This document shows, piece after piece, positions 50,523 to 59,904 of a DNA stretch of 64,000 bases. This DNA comes from Halomonas halodenitrificans DSM 735 (GTDB taxonomy: Bacteria; Pseudomonadota; Gammaproteobacteria; Pseudomonadales; Halomonadaceae). The first letter of the stretch is position 1; every line of letters begins with the position of its first letter. The notes beneath the pieces were generated by a model. The model saw nothing but the letters and a program-made list of their open reading frames with translations. It was not told the origin of the DNA and did not search any database. The translations under genes and the position numbers were made by a program. The stretch spans positions 186,001 through 250,000 of the forward strand of contig NZ_JHVH01000002.1 in NCBI RefSeq assembly GCF_000620045.1, in the 5' to 3' direction.

Positions 50523-53500
50523 GCCAGTCGAATCAGCCGAATCGTCTTCGCCAGGGTGGACGCATCGATCGCGCCCGGACCCTGGGTTTCACCTTCAACG
50601 GCAAGCGCTATCAGGGCCATGCCGGCGACACCCTGGCCTCGGCACTGCTGGCCAACGGGGTGGATGTCGTCAATCGCAGCTTCAAGTATTCGCGTCCGCG
50701 CGGCATCGTCGCCGCCGGTGCCGAAGAGCCCAATGCGCTGGTCCAGCTGGGCAGCACCGAGGCGGCCCAGGTGCCCAACGTGCGTGCCACCCAGCAGGCG
50801 CTGTTCGAGGGCCTCACGGCACAGAGCACCAACGGCTGGCCCAATGTGCAGCGCGATGTCATGAGCCTGGTCGGCAAGCTGGGCGGGCGCTTCATGCCGC
50901 CGGGTTTCTACTACAAGACCTTCATGGCCCCGGCCTCCATGTGGATGACCTATGAGAAGGTCATCCGCAAGGGCGCGGGCCTGGGTCGCAGCCCGATGGA
51001 GAATGACCCCGACAGCTACGACCACCTCAACCAGCATTGCGATCTGCTGGTGGTGGGTGCCGGCCCCGCCGGCCTAGCCGCCGCACTTACCGCCGCACGG
51101 GCCGGTGCGCGGGTGATCCTCTGCGACGAGCAGGAGGAGATGGGCGGCTCGCTGCTTGCCAGCCGTGAGCGGCTCGATGACCAGCCCGCCGCCGAGTGGG
51201 CCGAGCGGGTGATCGACGAGCTGGCCGAGAACGACAAGGTCACCCTGTTGCCGCGCACCACGGCCAATGGCTATCACGATCATCATTTCGTGACCCTGCA
51301 CGAGCGGCGCACCGAGCATCTCGGGGAAACCGCCCCGCGGGTCGACGGCCATCGGTCTTCGCGCTCACGCATGCACCGGGTGCGGGCGGGGCAAGTGCTG
51401 CTGGCCACGGGGGCCCATGAGCGTCCGCTGGTCTACGGCAACAATGATGTGCCGGGTAACCTGGTGGCCGGCGCGGTCTCCACCTATATCCGCCGCTACG
51501 GCGTGGTGCCGGGTAACAAGCTGGTGCTGTCCGTCAGCAACGACCATGCCTATCGCGCCGCCCTGGACTGGGATGAAGCCGGCCGTGAGGTGGTGGCGAT
51601 CGTCGATGCGCGCCGTCATCCGGATGGTGAGCTGGTCGAGCAGGCCCGGGCCCGTGGCATCCGCATCATCGAAGGCTCGGCGGTGCTCGAGGCCAAGGGG
51701 GACAAGCGCGTCAGCGGCGCCCGTGTGGCGACCATCGATGCCGCGGCCTTCAAGGTCACCGGTCAGGCCGAGCTTTTGGAGTGCGACACCATCGCCAGCT
51801 CCGGCGGCTACAGCCCGGTGATCCACCTGGCCTCTCATACCGGTGCGCGGCCCACCTGGGACGAAGAGATCCTCGGTTTCGTGCCCAGCCTGGTGAGGGG
51901 GGTGCACGCCGCCGGCAGCGCCCGCGGCGTGCATGACCTGGCCGAGGGCCTGGCCGATGGTGCGGCCAAGGCGAGTGAGGCGCTTGCCGCGCTGGGCAAG
52001 TCTGCCAGCGCCATCGAGCCGCCCCGAGCCGAGACCATTCGCGAAGGCGAGGCCTGTGCTCTCTATCAGGTGCCCCACGAGAAGCCGACCCTGCGTGCGC
52101 CCAAGCAGTTCGTCGACATGCAGAACGACGTCACCGCGGCGGCCATCGAGCTGGCTACCCGCGAGGGCTTCGAGTCCATCGAGCACGTCAAGCGCTACAC
52201 CGCCATGGGCTTCGGCACCGACCAGGGCAAGCTGGGCAACATCAACGGCATGGCCATCGCCGCGCGCTGTCTCGGCAGGTCGATTCCCGAAGTGGGCACC
52301 ACGGTGTTCCGGCCCAACTACACACCGGTCACCTTCGGCGCCATCGTCGGACGTCATTGCCGTGAGCTGTTCGACCCCGAGCGCTACACCGCCCTGCATC
52401 AGTGGCATGTGGAGAATGGTGCCGAGTTCGAGGACGTCGGCCAGTGGAAGCGCCCCTGGTACTTCCCGCGTAAGGTCAACGGCAAGCTCGAGACCATGGA
52501 TGAAGCCGTGGCACGCGAGAGCCTGGCGGTACGGTCCGGCGTCGGCATCCTCGATGCTTCCACCCTGGGCAAGATCGATATCCAGGGGCCGGATGCACGG
52601 GAGTTCCTCGGTCGCGTCTATACCAACAAGTGGGCCAAGCTGGCGCCTGGCCGGGTGCGCTACGGCCTGATGTGCAAGGACGACGGCATGCTGATGGACG
52701 ACGGTACCACCAGCTGCCTGGGCGAGAACCACTTCCTGATGACCACCACCACCGGCGGCGCCGCCGGCGTGATGGAGTGGCTGGAGCTGTGGCACCAGAC
52801 CGAGTGGCCGGAGCTGCAGGTCACCTTCACCTCGGTTACCGATCACTGGGCGACCATGACCGTGACCGGCCCGGATGCACGCAAGCTGCTGTCCGAGATC
52901 ACCGATATCGATCTCGACCGCGAGCAGTTCAAGTTCATGGACTGGCGCAACGGCAAGGTGGCCGATGTCCCGGCGCGGGTGTTCCGCATCTCCTTCACCG
53001 GGGAGCTGGCCTACGAGATCAACGTCCAGGCCAACTACGCCATGCACGTCTGGAAGACCCTGTTCGAGCACGGCAAGAAGTACGACCTGACGCCCTACGG
53101 CACCGAGACCATGCACGTGCTGCGTGCCGAGAAGGGGCTGATCATCGCCGGTCAGGATACCGATGGCTCGGTGACCCCCGAGGATCTGGGCATGTTCTGG
53201 GCGATCGGCTATGACAAGCCCTTCTCCTGGATCGGCAAGCGCGCCCTGACGCGTCCGGATACGGCGCGCAAGGACCGCAAGCAGTTCGTGGGGCTCAAGC
53301 CCGTCGACCCGAAGGTGGTGCTGGAAGAGGGCGCCCATATCGTCGTCGACAAGGACCAGCCCATTCCCATGGATATGCTGGGTCATGTGACCTCGAGCTA
53401 TTACAGCCCGAACCTGGAGAGCGGTTTTGCTCTGGCAGTGATCAAGGGCGGTCGGGACCGCATGGGCGAGAAGCTCCATGTGCCGATGCCGGACGGTCAG

Positions 53501-53566
53501 GCCCATGAGGTCGAGGTCGTCAGCCCCGTATTCATCGATCCCAAGGGAGAGCGTCAACATGTCTGA
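50519..53566 (+). CDS. soxA: Sarcosine oxidase alpha subunit
   Basis: SoxA binds NAD and folate. The 1015-residue protein has an N-terminal ferredoxin-like fold (FTFNGKRYQGHAGDTLASALLANG, SRPRGI). A pyridine-nucleotide-binding domain (VVGAGPAGLAAALTAARAGARV, about residue 180) follows. The C-terminal half is of the glycine-cleavage T-protein type, where tetrahydrofolate takes the methyl-derived carbon. Length is typical. It overlaps soxD by four bases and soxG by eight. Confidence 0.96.
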   Translation: MSQSNQPNRLRQGGRIDRARTLGFTFNGKRYQGHAGDTLASALLANGVDVVNRSFKYSRPRGIVAAGAEEPNALVQLGSTEAAQVPNVRATQQALFEGLTAQSTNGWPNVQRDVMSLVGKLGGRFMPPGFYYKTFMAPASMWMTYEKVIRKGAGLGRSPMENDPDSYDHLNQHCDLLVVGAGPAGLAAALTAARAGARVILCDEQEEMGGSLLASRERLDDQPAAEWAERVIDELAENDKVTLLPRTTANGYHDHHFVTLHERRTEHLGETAPRVDGHRSSRSRMHRVRAGQVLLATGAHERPLVYGNNDVPGNLVAGAVSTYIRRYGVVPGNKLVLSVSNDHAYRAALDWDEAGREVVAIVDARRHPDGELVEQARARGIRIIEGSAVLEAKGDKRVSGARVATIDAAAFKVTGQAELLECDTIASSGGYSPVIHLASHTGARPTWDEEILGFVPSLVRGVHAAGSARGVHDLAEGLADGAAKASEALAALGKSASAIEPPRAETIREGEACALYQVPHEKPTLRAPKQFVDMQNDVTAAAIELATREGFESIEHVKRYTAMGFGTDQGKLGNINGMAIAARCLGRSIPEVGTTVFRPNYTPVTFGAIVGRHCRELFDPERYTALHQWHVENGAEFEDVGQWKRPWYFPRKVNGKLETMDEAVARESLAVRSGVGILDASTLGKIDIQGPDAREFLGRVYTNKWAKLAPGRVRYGLMCKDDGMLMDDGTTSCLGENHFLMTTTTGGAAGVMEWLELWHQTEWPELQVTFTSVTDHWATMTVTGPDARKLLSEITDIDLDREQFKFMDWRNGKVADVPARVFRISFTGELAYEINVQANYAMHVWKTLFEHGKKYDLTPYGTETMHVLRAEKGLIIAGQDTDGSVTPEDLGMFWAIGYDKPFSWIGKRALTRPDTARKDRKQFVGLKPVDPKVVLEEGAHIVVDKDQPIPMDMLGHVTSSYYSPNLESGFALAVIKGGRDRMGEKLHVPMPDGQAHEVEVVSPVFIDPKGERQHV

Positions 53567-54212
53567 TATCACTTACGGCCAGGTCGCGACCTTCAACACG
53601 CATCCGGAGGCCGCGATTCCCTCGGAATCGCCGCTGTCCGTGGCATTCAACCAGATCAGCGTTTCCACGCCGGCCCCGGCCGTGAATCACGCCAGCGGGG
53701 TTCGGCTCGAGGAAAAGGCCTTCCTGGGCCATCTGATCCTGCGCGGCGGCGCCATCGTCCTCGATGAGGCCGTGCGTAAGGTGCTGGGTATCAGCCTGCC
53801 CCTGGGGCTGGCTCTGGACGAAAGCGGCGAGCGCAGCGTGCAGTGGCTATCGCCGGATGAATGGCTGGTGATCGTGCCCGGTGGCGAGGAGTTCGAGGTC
53901 GAGCAGCGCCTGCGTGACGCCTTGGGCGATGCCCACTACGCCATCGTCGATGCCAGCGGCGGCCAGACCCTGGTCTCGCTGGAGGGGGAAAAGGCCCGCG
54001 AGCTGCTGATGAAGTCGACCAGCTACGACGTCCACCCGAGCAACTTCCCGGTGGGCAAGGCGGTCAGCGTGGTGTTCGCCAAGTCCAGCCTGATCCTGCG
54101 TCGTCCCGCCGAGGATCGCTACGAGCTGGTGCTGCGCAGAAGCTTCGCCGACTACCTCTACCGTTGGATCCTGGATGCCGGCGCCGAATATGGCATCGGT
54201 GTGCAGCGTTAG
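53559..54212 (+). CDS. soxG: Sarcosine oxidase gamma subunit
   Basis: SoxG is the fourth subunit, structurally like a T-protein domain. The 217-residue protein shows LSPDEWLVIVPG, DASGGQTLVSLEG and LRRSFADYLYRWILDAG, which are typical. The ATG at 53559 lies inside the end of soxA; the upstream extension belongs to another frame of soxA. It completes soxBDAG. Confidence 0.93.
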   Translation: MSDITYGQVATFNTHPEAAIPSESPLSVAFNQISVSTPAPAVNHASGVRLEEKAFLGHLILRGGAIVLDEAVRKVLGISLPLGLALDESGERSVQWLSPDEWLVIVPGGEEFEVEQRLRDALGDAHYAIVDASGGQTLVSLEGEKARELLMKSTSYDVHPSNFPVGKAVSVVFAKSSLILRRPAEDRYELVLRRSFADYLYRWILDAGAEYGIGVQR

Positions 54213-54214
54213 GC

Positions 54215-54295
54215 GTCTTGCGGTGAGCAAGACCGCTTCTCTGTGTATTGTGCAGGCAGGCCTGTTCTGCAGGAGGGCAGGCAGGCCTGCCGCTG
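54215..54295 (+). terminator. Hairpins after soxG
   Basis: GTCTTGC-N5-GCAAGAC (54215-54233) is a perfect 7-bp hairpin two bases past the soxG stop. Two near-copies of GCAGGCAGGCCTG follow (about 54251-54290). They may end or attenuate sox transcription before the cupin gene. No T-run is present. Confidence 0.45.
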
Positions 54296-54386
54296 CGAGC
54301 ATGCGGCATCACGAGCCGAGGAGCGGCATAGGGGCATGTCTCCATGATGTGCAACAAGATCAACAATATCGTTATAAGGAAGAACA

Positions 54387-54731
54387 ATGACCGACAAGAT
54401 CAAGGTACTGCGTGACGCACAGCCGGACGTGCTGCTGGATGCCAGCTCCTGGGAAAAACTCTCTGGCGATCCTCATACCGTCAACCTCAACGCCTATGCG
54501 TCGGAGGACGGGACCAAGACCATGGGCACCTGGATCTGTACCCCGGGCAAGTGGGCAGTGAACTACGACAAGTGGGAATACTGTGACTTCCGTGAAGGGT
54601 ACTGCATTCTGACCCCGGAAAATGGCGAGCCGATTCACCTGAAGGCGGGTGACATCTTTATCGTCGAGCCAGGGTTCAAAGGCACCTGGGAAGTGGTTGA
54701 AACGGTACGCAAGTATTTTGTTTTTGCCTGA
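54387..54731 (+). CDS. Small cupin protein downstream of soxBDAG
   Basis: A 114-residue single-domain cupin of the DUF861/EutQ-like type (GTWICTPGKWAVNYDKWEYCDFREGYCILTPENG, LKAGDIFIVEPGFKGTWEV). Classical cupin histidines are scarce, so the metal site may be absent. An ATAAGGAAG site precedes the ATG. It lies between soxG and purU, so a role in sarcosine or one-carbon metabolism is possible; the function is unknown. Confidence 0.82.
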   Translation: MTDKIKVLRDAQPDVLLDASSWEKLSGDPHTVNLNAYASEDGTKTMGTWICTPGKWAVNYDKWEYCDFREGYCILTPENGEPIHLKAGDIFIVEPGFKGTWEVVETVRKYFVFA

Positions 54732-54865
54732 ATCAATCTTTCGCATTGCGTTGATAGGGCGGTGTGTTGGCGGTTGATGTCAGCCGCTTTATTACTCTGC
54801 AGGGTTAGGCCGGGGGGCGGGATGTTTTTCCCTCCCGGCTTTTCGCTATCACAGGAGTCAGGCGC

Positions 54866-55732
54866 ATGGGGCGTCATTCAGATAACTGGATCATGACCGC
54901 GCAGTGCCCGAGCCGGCTCGGCACCGTGGACGTGGTCACCCGCTTTCTCAAGGAGAATGCTTGTTACATTACCGAGCAGCACTCCTTCGATGATCGGCTA
55001 AGCGGACGCTTCTTTATCCGCACGGAGTTCAGGCCGGAGGCAGAAGGGTTTGAGGCCGCAAGCTTCGAGACCGGCTTTGCCGAGCGTGCCGCCGAGTTTG
55101 GCATGACGTTCGAGCTGACACCGCCGGACCGGCGGATGCCGGTGGTGATCATGGTATCCAAGGCCGATCACTGCCTGAATGATCTGCTCTACCGCTATCG
55201 TATCGGCCAGTTGCCCATCGATATTCGTGCCATCGTCTCCAACCATCCGGACCTGGCCAGTCTGGCGGAGTGGCACGGGCTTCCCTATCACCACTTCCCG
55301 ATCACGCCGGACACCAAGCCCGAACAGGAGGCCCAGGTGTGGCAGGTGGTCGAGGAGACGGGGGCGGAGCTGGTGATCCTCGCTCGTTACATGCAGGTGC
55401 TCTCGAGTGAGATGTGCGAGAAGCTCAGTGGCCGCGCCATCAACATCCATCACTCGTTGCTGCCGGGCTTCAAGGGCGCCAGGCCCTATCACCAGGCCTA
55501 TGAGAAGGGCGTCAAGCTGGTCGGCGCCACCGCCCACTATATCAACGATGACCTCGACGAAGGCCCGATCATCACCCAGGGCGTGGAGCCGGTCAGCCAT
55601 GCCGACTATCCCGAAGACCTGGTGGCCAAGGGGCGTGACGTGGAATGTCTCACCCTGGCCCGTGCCGTGGCCCTGCACGTGGAGCGTCGCGCTTTCCTGC
55701 ACGCCAGGCGCACCGTGGTCTTCGGCCGCTAA
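54866..55732 (+). CDS. purU: Formyltetrahydrofolate deformylase
   Basis: PurU hydrolyses 10-formyl-THF to formate and THF, so it recycles folate loaded by sarcosine oxidase. The 288-residue protein has an N-terminal ACT-like part (about residues 1-85) and a formyltransferase fold with INIHHSLLPGFKGA and HYINDDLDEGPII, the usual catalytic regions. The ATG follows ACAGGAG. purU genes accompany sox operons in other bacteria as well. Confidence 0.95.
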   Translation: MGRHSDNWIMTAQCPSRLGTVDVVTRFLKENACYITEQHSFDDRLSGRFFIRTEFRPEAEGFEAASFETGFAERAAEFGMTFELTPPDRRMPVVIMVSKADHCLNDLLYRYRIGQLPIDIRAIVSNHPDLASLAEWHGLPYHHFPITPDTKPEQEAQVWQVVEETGAELVILARYMQVLSSEMCEKLSGRAINIHHSLLPGFKGARPYHQAYEKGVKLVGATAHYINDDLDEGPIITQGVEPVSHADYPEDLVAKGRDVECLTLARAVALHVERRAFLHARRTVVFGR

Positions 55733-55876
55733 CGACACGGTCAGTCACCGGTCAGTTTACTGCAGGCCTTCATAGCAAGGGCGCCGGGGGCAGCACGACG
55801 TGGAACCGTCACGACCGGTGCTGCCCCGAGGCGATGAGCCCTGACGTACAACGATTACTCTGCAAGGACAACAGCC

Positions 55877-57256
55877 ATGCCAATCAGTGTCTTCGATCTT
55901 TTCAAGGTCGGCGTCGGGCCGTCCAGCTCGCACACCGTGGGCCCGATGCTGGCCGCCTGCAACTTTGTCGCCGACCTCGAGGCCAGGGAGCTGGTTGAGC
56001 ACACCAGGCGCCTCGAGGTCGAGCTCTATGGCTCGCTCTCCGCCACCGGCATCGGTCATGGCACCGATCATGCAGTGATCATGGGCCTGATGGGCGAGCG
56101 GCCCGACCAGATCGACCCGGATGTCATCGCCCCGCGGATCGATGCCCTGAAGTCCTCGGGTACCCTGCAGCTGGCCAGCCGCCACGCTGTTGCCTTCGAC
56201 TGGCAGCGCGACATGCGGCTGCTCGAGGAGAGCCTGCCCCAGCACCCCAACGCCATGCGGCTGCTCGCCCATGGCGACGAGGGCGAGCTCTACCGCAATA
56301 CCTACTACTCGGTGGGTGGGGGCTTCGTCATCGACGAGGCCCAGGCGGAGGAGGGGCAGCTCGATACTGACCATACCGAGATCCCCTTCGACTTCCAGAC
56401 CGGTGACGAGCTGCTGCGCATGTGTCGCGACAGCGGCCTGCGCATCAGCGAGCTGATGCTTGAAAACGAGAAGGCGTGGCGCAGCGAGGCGGAGATCCGT
56501 GAGGGTCTGCTGACCATCTGGAAGGCGATGCAGGCGTGCATCGAGAAGGGCATGGAAGCCGAGGGCGTGCTGCCCGGCGGGCTCAACGTCAAGCGTCGCG
56601 CCAGGAACCTGCACCAGCGCATGCTGGCCAGCAAGGACGACCACTCGTTGATCGCCTCCACCATGTCGGCCATGGACTGGGTCAACCTCTATGCGCTGGC
56701 GGTCAACGAGGAGAACGCCGCCGGAGGCCGCATGGTCACCGCGCCCACCAACGGTGCGGCGGGGATTATCCCGGCGGTGCTCCAGTACTATATGCAGTTC
56801 CGCCAGGGCGCCTGCGAGCGCGACGTGGTGGACTTCCTGCTCGCCGCCGCCGCCGTGGGCATCCTGTGCAAGAAGAACGCCTCCATCTCCGGGGCCGAGG
56901 TGGGCTGCCAGGGCGAGGTGGGCTCGGCCTGCGCCATGGCCGCCGCCGGCCTCACCGAATTGATGGGCGGCAGCGTCGACCAGGTGGAGAACGCCGCCGA
57001 GATCGGCCTGGAGCACAACCTGGGACTGACCTGCGACCCGGTGGGCGGCCTGGTACAGGTGCCCTGCATCGAGCGCAATGCCATCGCCTCGGTGAAGGCG
57101 ATCAACGCCGCCCAGATGGCGCTGCGCGGCGATGGCCAGCACTTTATCTCCCTGGACAAGGTGATTCGCACCATGCGCGACACCGGTGCGGACATGCAGG
57201 CCAAGTACAAGGAAACTTCGACCGGCGGCCTCGCCCTCAACGCCATCGAGTGCTGA
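55877..57256 (+). CDS. sdaA: L-serine ammonia-lyase (L-serine dehydratase)
   Basis: SdaA deaminates L-serine to pyruvate using a 4Fe-4S cluster. The 459-residue single-chain enzyme has [21 protein letters not shown] at its start. Cysteines lie in [30 protein letters not shown] and in [20 protein letters not shown]. It ends the route from betaine through sarcosine, glycine and serine. An AAGGACA ribosome site precedes the ATG. Confidence 0.95.
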   Translation: MPISVFDLFKVGVGPSSSHTVGPMLAACNFVADLEARELVEHTRRLEVELYGSLSATGIGHGTDHAVIMGLMGERPDQIDPDVIAPRIDALKSSGTLQLASRHAVAFDWQRDMRLLEESLPQHPNAMRLLAHGDEGELYRNTYYSVGGGFVIDEAQAEEGQLDTDHTEIPFDFQTGDELLRMCRDSGLRISELMLENEKAWRSEAEIREGLLTIWKAMQACIEKGMEAEGVLPGGLNVKRRARNLHQRMLASKDDHSLIASTMSAMDWVNLYALAVNEENAAGGRMVTAPTNGAAGIIPAVLQYYMQFRQGACERDVVDFLLAAAAVGILCKKNASISGAEVGCQGEVGSACAMAAAGLTELMGGSVDQVENAAEIGLEHNLGLTCDPVGGLVQVPCIERNAIASVKAINAAQMALRGDGQHFISLDKVIRTMRDTGADMQAKYKETSTGGLALNAIEC

Positions 57257-57286
57257 GCCTGGGAACCACCGGGCGATAGGCCAGGA

Positions 57287-58648
57287 TCAGGAGGCCAGGG
57301 CCTGGCGCACGGCATCGTGACTGGCCCGTTCCCGCTCGGCGTAGAGCGCCAGCTCGTCGGCCACCGGGGCGCCCAGTGCCGCCTCGAAGGCCTCGCGGTT
57401 GGCGTTGCCGGCGTAGGCCTCGTTATCTCCACCGCCCAGGTTGGACTGGAAGATGCCCGCCGCGCTGACCGGCAGGAAGTCTTCGTAGGTAATGGGATAT
57501 GCCATCACCAGCCCCTGTTCGATCAGCGTTTCGAGATCCGACTCGGTGATCCTGCCCGCGGCTCGACCGGCGGCGGTCAGGCGATACTCGAAGAACGCCA
57601 GTTCCTGCTGACGCAGTGCGTCTTCGCTGTCGGGGAAGTCGGCGAAGACCTCTGCCAGCACCCGCTGATGCGCCGTGTTGTCGAGGCCTTGGGTCTGCTT
57701 GCGAGACGCCGCCAGCAGGCGATCGTAGAGGCCGCGTCCCTTGGCGGTCAGGGCCACGCCGCGCTGTTCGATCTCGCCGAAACGGGCGGTATGGGTGCCC
57801 TGGCGCTCGCCCTGGAAACGAGTCGGTTCCTCCAGTGCCTTGAAGCTGGTCTGGCGTAGCAGGATCGGGCAGTCCCGACGCGGTGGGCCTTCGATCACGG
57901 CCTTGGGATTCATGCCGGCCGCCGGCATGCGCCGTTGGGCCTCGTCGATATCCAGGGTGCGCGGCGTCAGGTGGTTGATATGCGGACCGCGGAAACAGAC
58001 TACGTCGGCGATCAGGCGATGCTCGGCATGCAGCGCCTCGTAGGTGTCCAGGTCCACGGTGGCGTCGCGATGCCAGCGGAAGGTCTCCAGCGCCTCGGCG
58101 ACGAAGCGATTGGCCTCGGTGTCGCCGAGCCCGCCCTGCTGCTCGGCTAGCGTGATCAGCTCCCGCACGCCCGGGGTGAAGATATCGCGCGCGGCCAGGA
58201 TCGTCGCCGCGCGCTCGCGTAGCGTTTCACTCTCGACCAGCTCCAGGCGCAGCAGCGAGGTGAAGATGCGAAACGGGTTGCGGGCCAGGGCCGCGTCGTC
58301 GACCGGACGGAAGGCGGTGGAGTGCACCGGCACGCCGGCCTCGGAGAGGTCGTAGTAGCCCACCGGATGCATGCCCATCACCGCGAACAGGCGGCGCAGC
58401 ATGCCAAGCTCCTCGGCGCTGCCGACACGGATGGCGCCGTGACGCTCGACATCGAGCCGCGTCAGCTCATCGGCCTCGGTCAGTCGTTCGGCCAGCGCCG
58501 GGTTCGCCTCCAGCGTCTCGCGGTTCACCTGCTCCACCAGCTCCAGCAGGGTGGTGTACTGCGGCACCTCGCTCTGGTACATGGCCGACATGGCGGCGGC
58601 GAAACGGTGACGGATCTCATCGGGGGACATCAGGGATGGTTGAGTCAT
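57287..58648 (-). CDS. HglS-type 2-oxoacid dioxygenase/decarboxylase (DUF1338)
   Basis: A 453-residue protein of the DUF1338/YdcJ family. Family member HglS of Pseudomonas putida converts 2-oxoadipate to D-2-hydroxyglutarate with iron and O2 in D-lysine breakdown. The HglS metal ligands, as I recall them (H70, H226, E294), fall at exactly the same numbers here: RHGAIR, HINHLTPR and GEIEQRG. No lysine catabolic gene adjoins it, so the true substrate could differ. It is convergent with sdaA. Confidence 0.88.
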   Translation of the reverse strand: MTQPSLMSPDEIRHRFAAAMSAMYQSEVPQYTTLLELVEQVNRETLEANPALAERLTEADELTRLDVERHGAIRVGSAEELGMLRRLFAVMGMHPVGYYDLSEAGVPVHSTAFRPVDDAALARNPFRIFTSLLRLELVESETLRERAATILAARDIFTPGVRELITLAEQQGGLGDTEANRFVAEALETFRWHRDATVDLDTYEALHAEHRLIADVVCFRGPHINHLTPRTLDIDEAQRRMPAAGMNPKAVIEGPPRRDCPILLRQTSFKALEEPTRFQGERQGTHTARFGEIEQRGVALTAKGRGLYDRLLAASRKQTQGLDNTAHQRVLAEVFADFPDSEDALRQQELAFFEYRLTAAGRAAGRITESDLETLIEQGLVMAYPITYEDFLPVSAAGIFQSNLGGGDNEAYAGNANREAFEAALGAPVADELALYAERERASHDAVRQALAS

Positions 58649-58723
58649 GGTGTCTATCTCGCGGAGGGTGTATTGACCTACGATAACCAGTGAATCGCTA
58701 TAAGCGAAGGTGGCGTCCTCCGA

Positions 58724-59644
58724 CTATTCCTGCACCAGCCGGGTCAGCTCCTCGAGATAGCTCTCCAGTACCAAGTTGGGCGGGGCGCCCTTGCGTGTGA
58801 TGGCGCTGTAGCGGGTGCAGTAGCGCCAGCGCTCGGGGCATAGGGCGCGCATGCGCCCTTCACGAACCCAGCCTTCGGCGTAGTGGGTCGGCAGATAGCC
58901 GATAAAGCGTCCGGACAGGATCAAAAAGGCGATGCCTTCACGGTCGCTGGCCGAGGCGACCTCCTTCAGCGGTTCATGAAGTTCCTTGATCTCGGGCGTC
59001 TGGGCGTAGGCGGGCACCACGGCATCATGGTCGGTCAGGGTCGCCTCGTCGAGGCTCTCTACATCGAACAGCGCATGCTCGCTGGAGCAGTAGAGGCGCG
59101 ATTCCTCGGCGTAGAGCGACAGGTAATGCAGTCCCGGCAGCACCTTGATATCGGGAATCACCCCGGTGTGGAGTCGACCATCGAGTACCGCCATCTCGAT
59201 GTCGCTGGGAGGGATCATGCGAATATTGATGCGCACCTCGGGGCCGCGTTCCTTGAGCGCGCTGAGGGCATCGGTGATATGCATCTCGGGCATCGTCACC
59301 AGGTTGTCGGTGATGCCGATATTGAGCTCGCCCTTCAGCTGGGCATGCAGGCCGTTGACACGGGTGCGAAATCCCTCCACCGCGGCGAGCAGCCGCAGGG
59401 TCGATTCGTAGACCTCGGCACCCTCGTCGGTCAGGGCGAAGCCGCTGCGCCCGCGCTGACAGAGGCGCAGGCCGAGCCGCGTCTCCAGGTCGTTCATGGC
59501 CATGCTGATGGCGGCTCGGCTGATGCCAAGTGCCACCTCGGCGGCAGAAAATCCCCCGCACTCCACTACCTTGCGGTAGATCCGCAAGAGTCGTAGATCG
59601 GCGTCCCCGGGCTGCCCCATGGGCGAACTCCTGCGCTGGGTCAT
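58724..59644 (-). CDS. LysR-family regulator divergent from the aminotransferase gene
   Basis: A 306-residue LysR regulator with an N-terminal winged helix (RLLRIYRKVVECGGFSAAEVALGISRAAISMAMNDLE) and a C-terminal effector domain. AGAGGAAG precedes the ATG. It is divergent from the aminotransferase/mmsA operon, and a large nested palindrome lies between them (59737-59777). It most likely controls that operon. HglS lies downstream on the same strand, 75 bases away, so co-transcription with it is possible. Confidence 0.88.
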   Translation of the reverse strand: MTQRRSSPMGQPGDADLRLLRIYRKVVECGGFSAAEVALGISRAAISMAMNDLETRLGLRLCQRGRSGFALTDEGAEVYESTLRLLAAVEGFRTRVNGLHAQLKGELNIGITDNLVTMPEMHITDALSALKERGPEVRINIRMIPPSDIEMAVLDGRLHTGVIPDIKVLPGLHYLSLYAEESRLYCSSEHALFDVESLDEATLTDHDAVVPAYAQTPEIKELHEPLKEVASASDREGIAFLILSGRFIGYLPTHYAEGWVREGRMRALCPERWRYCTRYSAITRKGAPPNLVLESYLEELTRLVQE

Positions 59645-59736
59645 ATGTCTGGCTTCCTCTTTATTTTCTCGCCGTCATGGAGTGGCTGTGGGCGCTGAGC
59701 GGCGAATGCTCTGGTGTCCAATAAGTTAAGTAATCG

Positions 59737-59777
59737 CTTGCATGAGATTAAACAACTTAGGGTTTAATTGATGCAAG
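59737..59777. promoter_or_regulatory. Nested 41-bp palindrome, LysR operator candidate
   Basis: Outer arms CTTGCAT (59737-59743) and ATGCAAG (59771-59777) enclose inner arms ATTAAAC (59747-59753) and GTTTAAT (59762-59768). All arms are perfect. It lies in the divergent gap and looks like a double regulator site. Confidence 0.65.
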
Positions 59778-59843
59778 CCAGGGGCTAGCTTGAGGGTGGC
59801 AATGCACATCGATACCAGCAACCGATAGCAACAAGAGACCGCC

Positions 59844-59877
59844 ACGGCAGACCGCCACGGCAGATTATTACGGCAGA
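59844..59877 (+). repeat. Three tandem ACGGCAGA repeats
   Basis: ACGGCAGA occurs three times with a 13-base period (59844, 59857, 59870) in the leader of the aminotransferase gene, about 30 bases before its ATG. Function is unknown; it may be a binding site array or slippage product. Confidence 0.5.
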
Positions 59878-59904
59878 TTGTTACAAACAGGGGAGGTCAA
59901 CGTC

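Noticed and set aside
51365..53572. A 735-codon open frame opposite soxA
   Set aside because: It is a shadow of soxA with His/Gly/Asp-rich composition, no family likeness and no promoter or ribosome site.
54254..54295. CRISPR-like short repeats after soxG
   Set aside because: There are only two GC-rich near-copies with a short gap, no regular spacers and no cas genes nearby.
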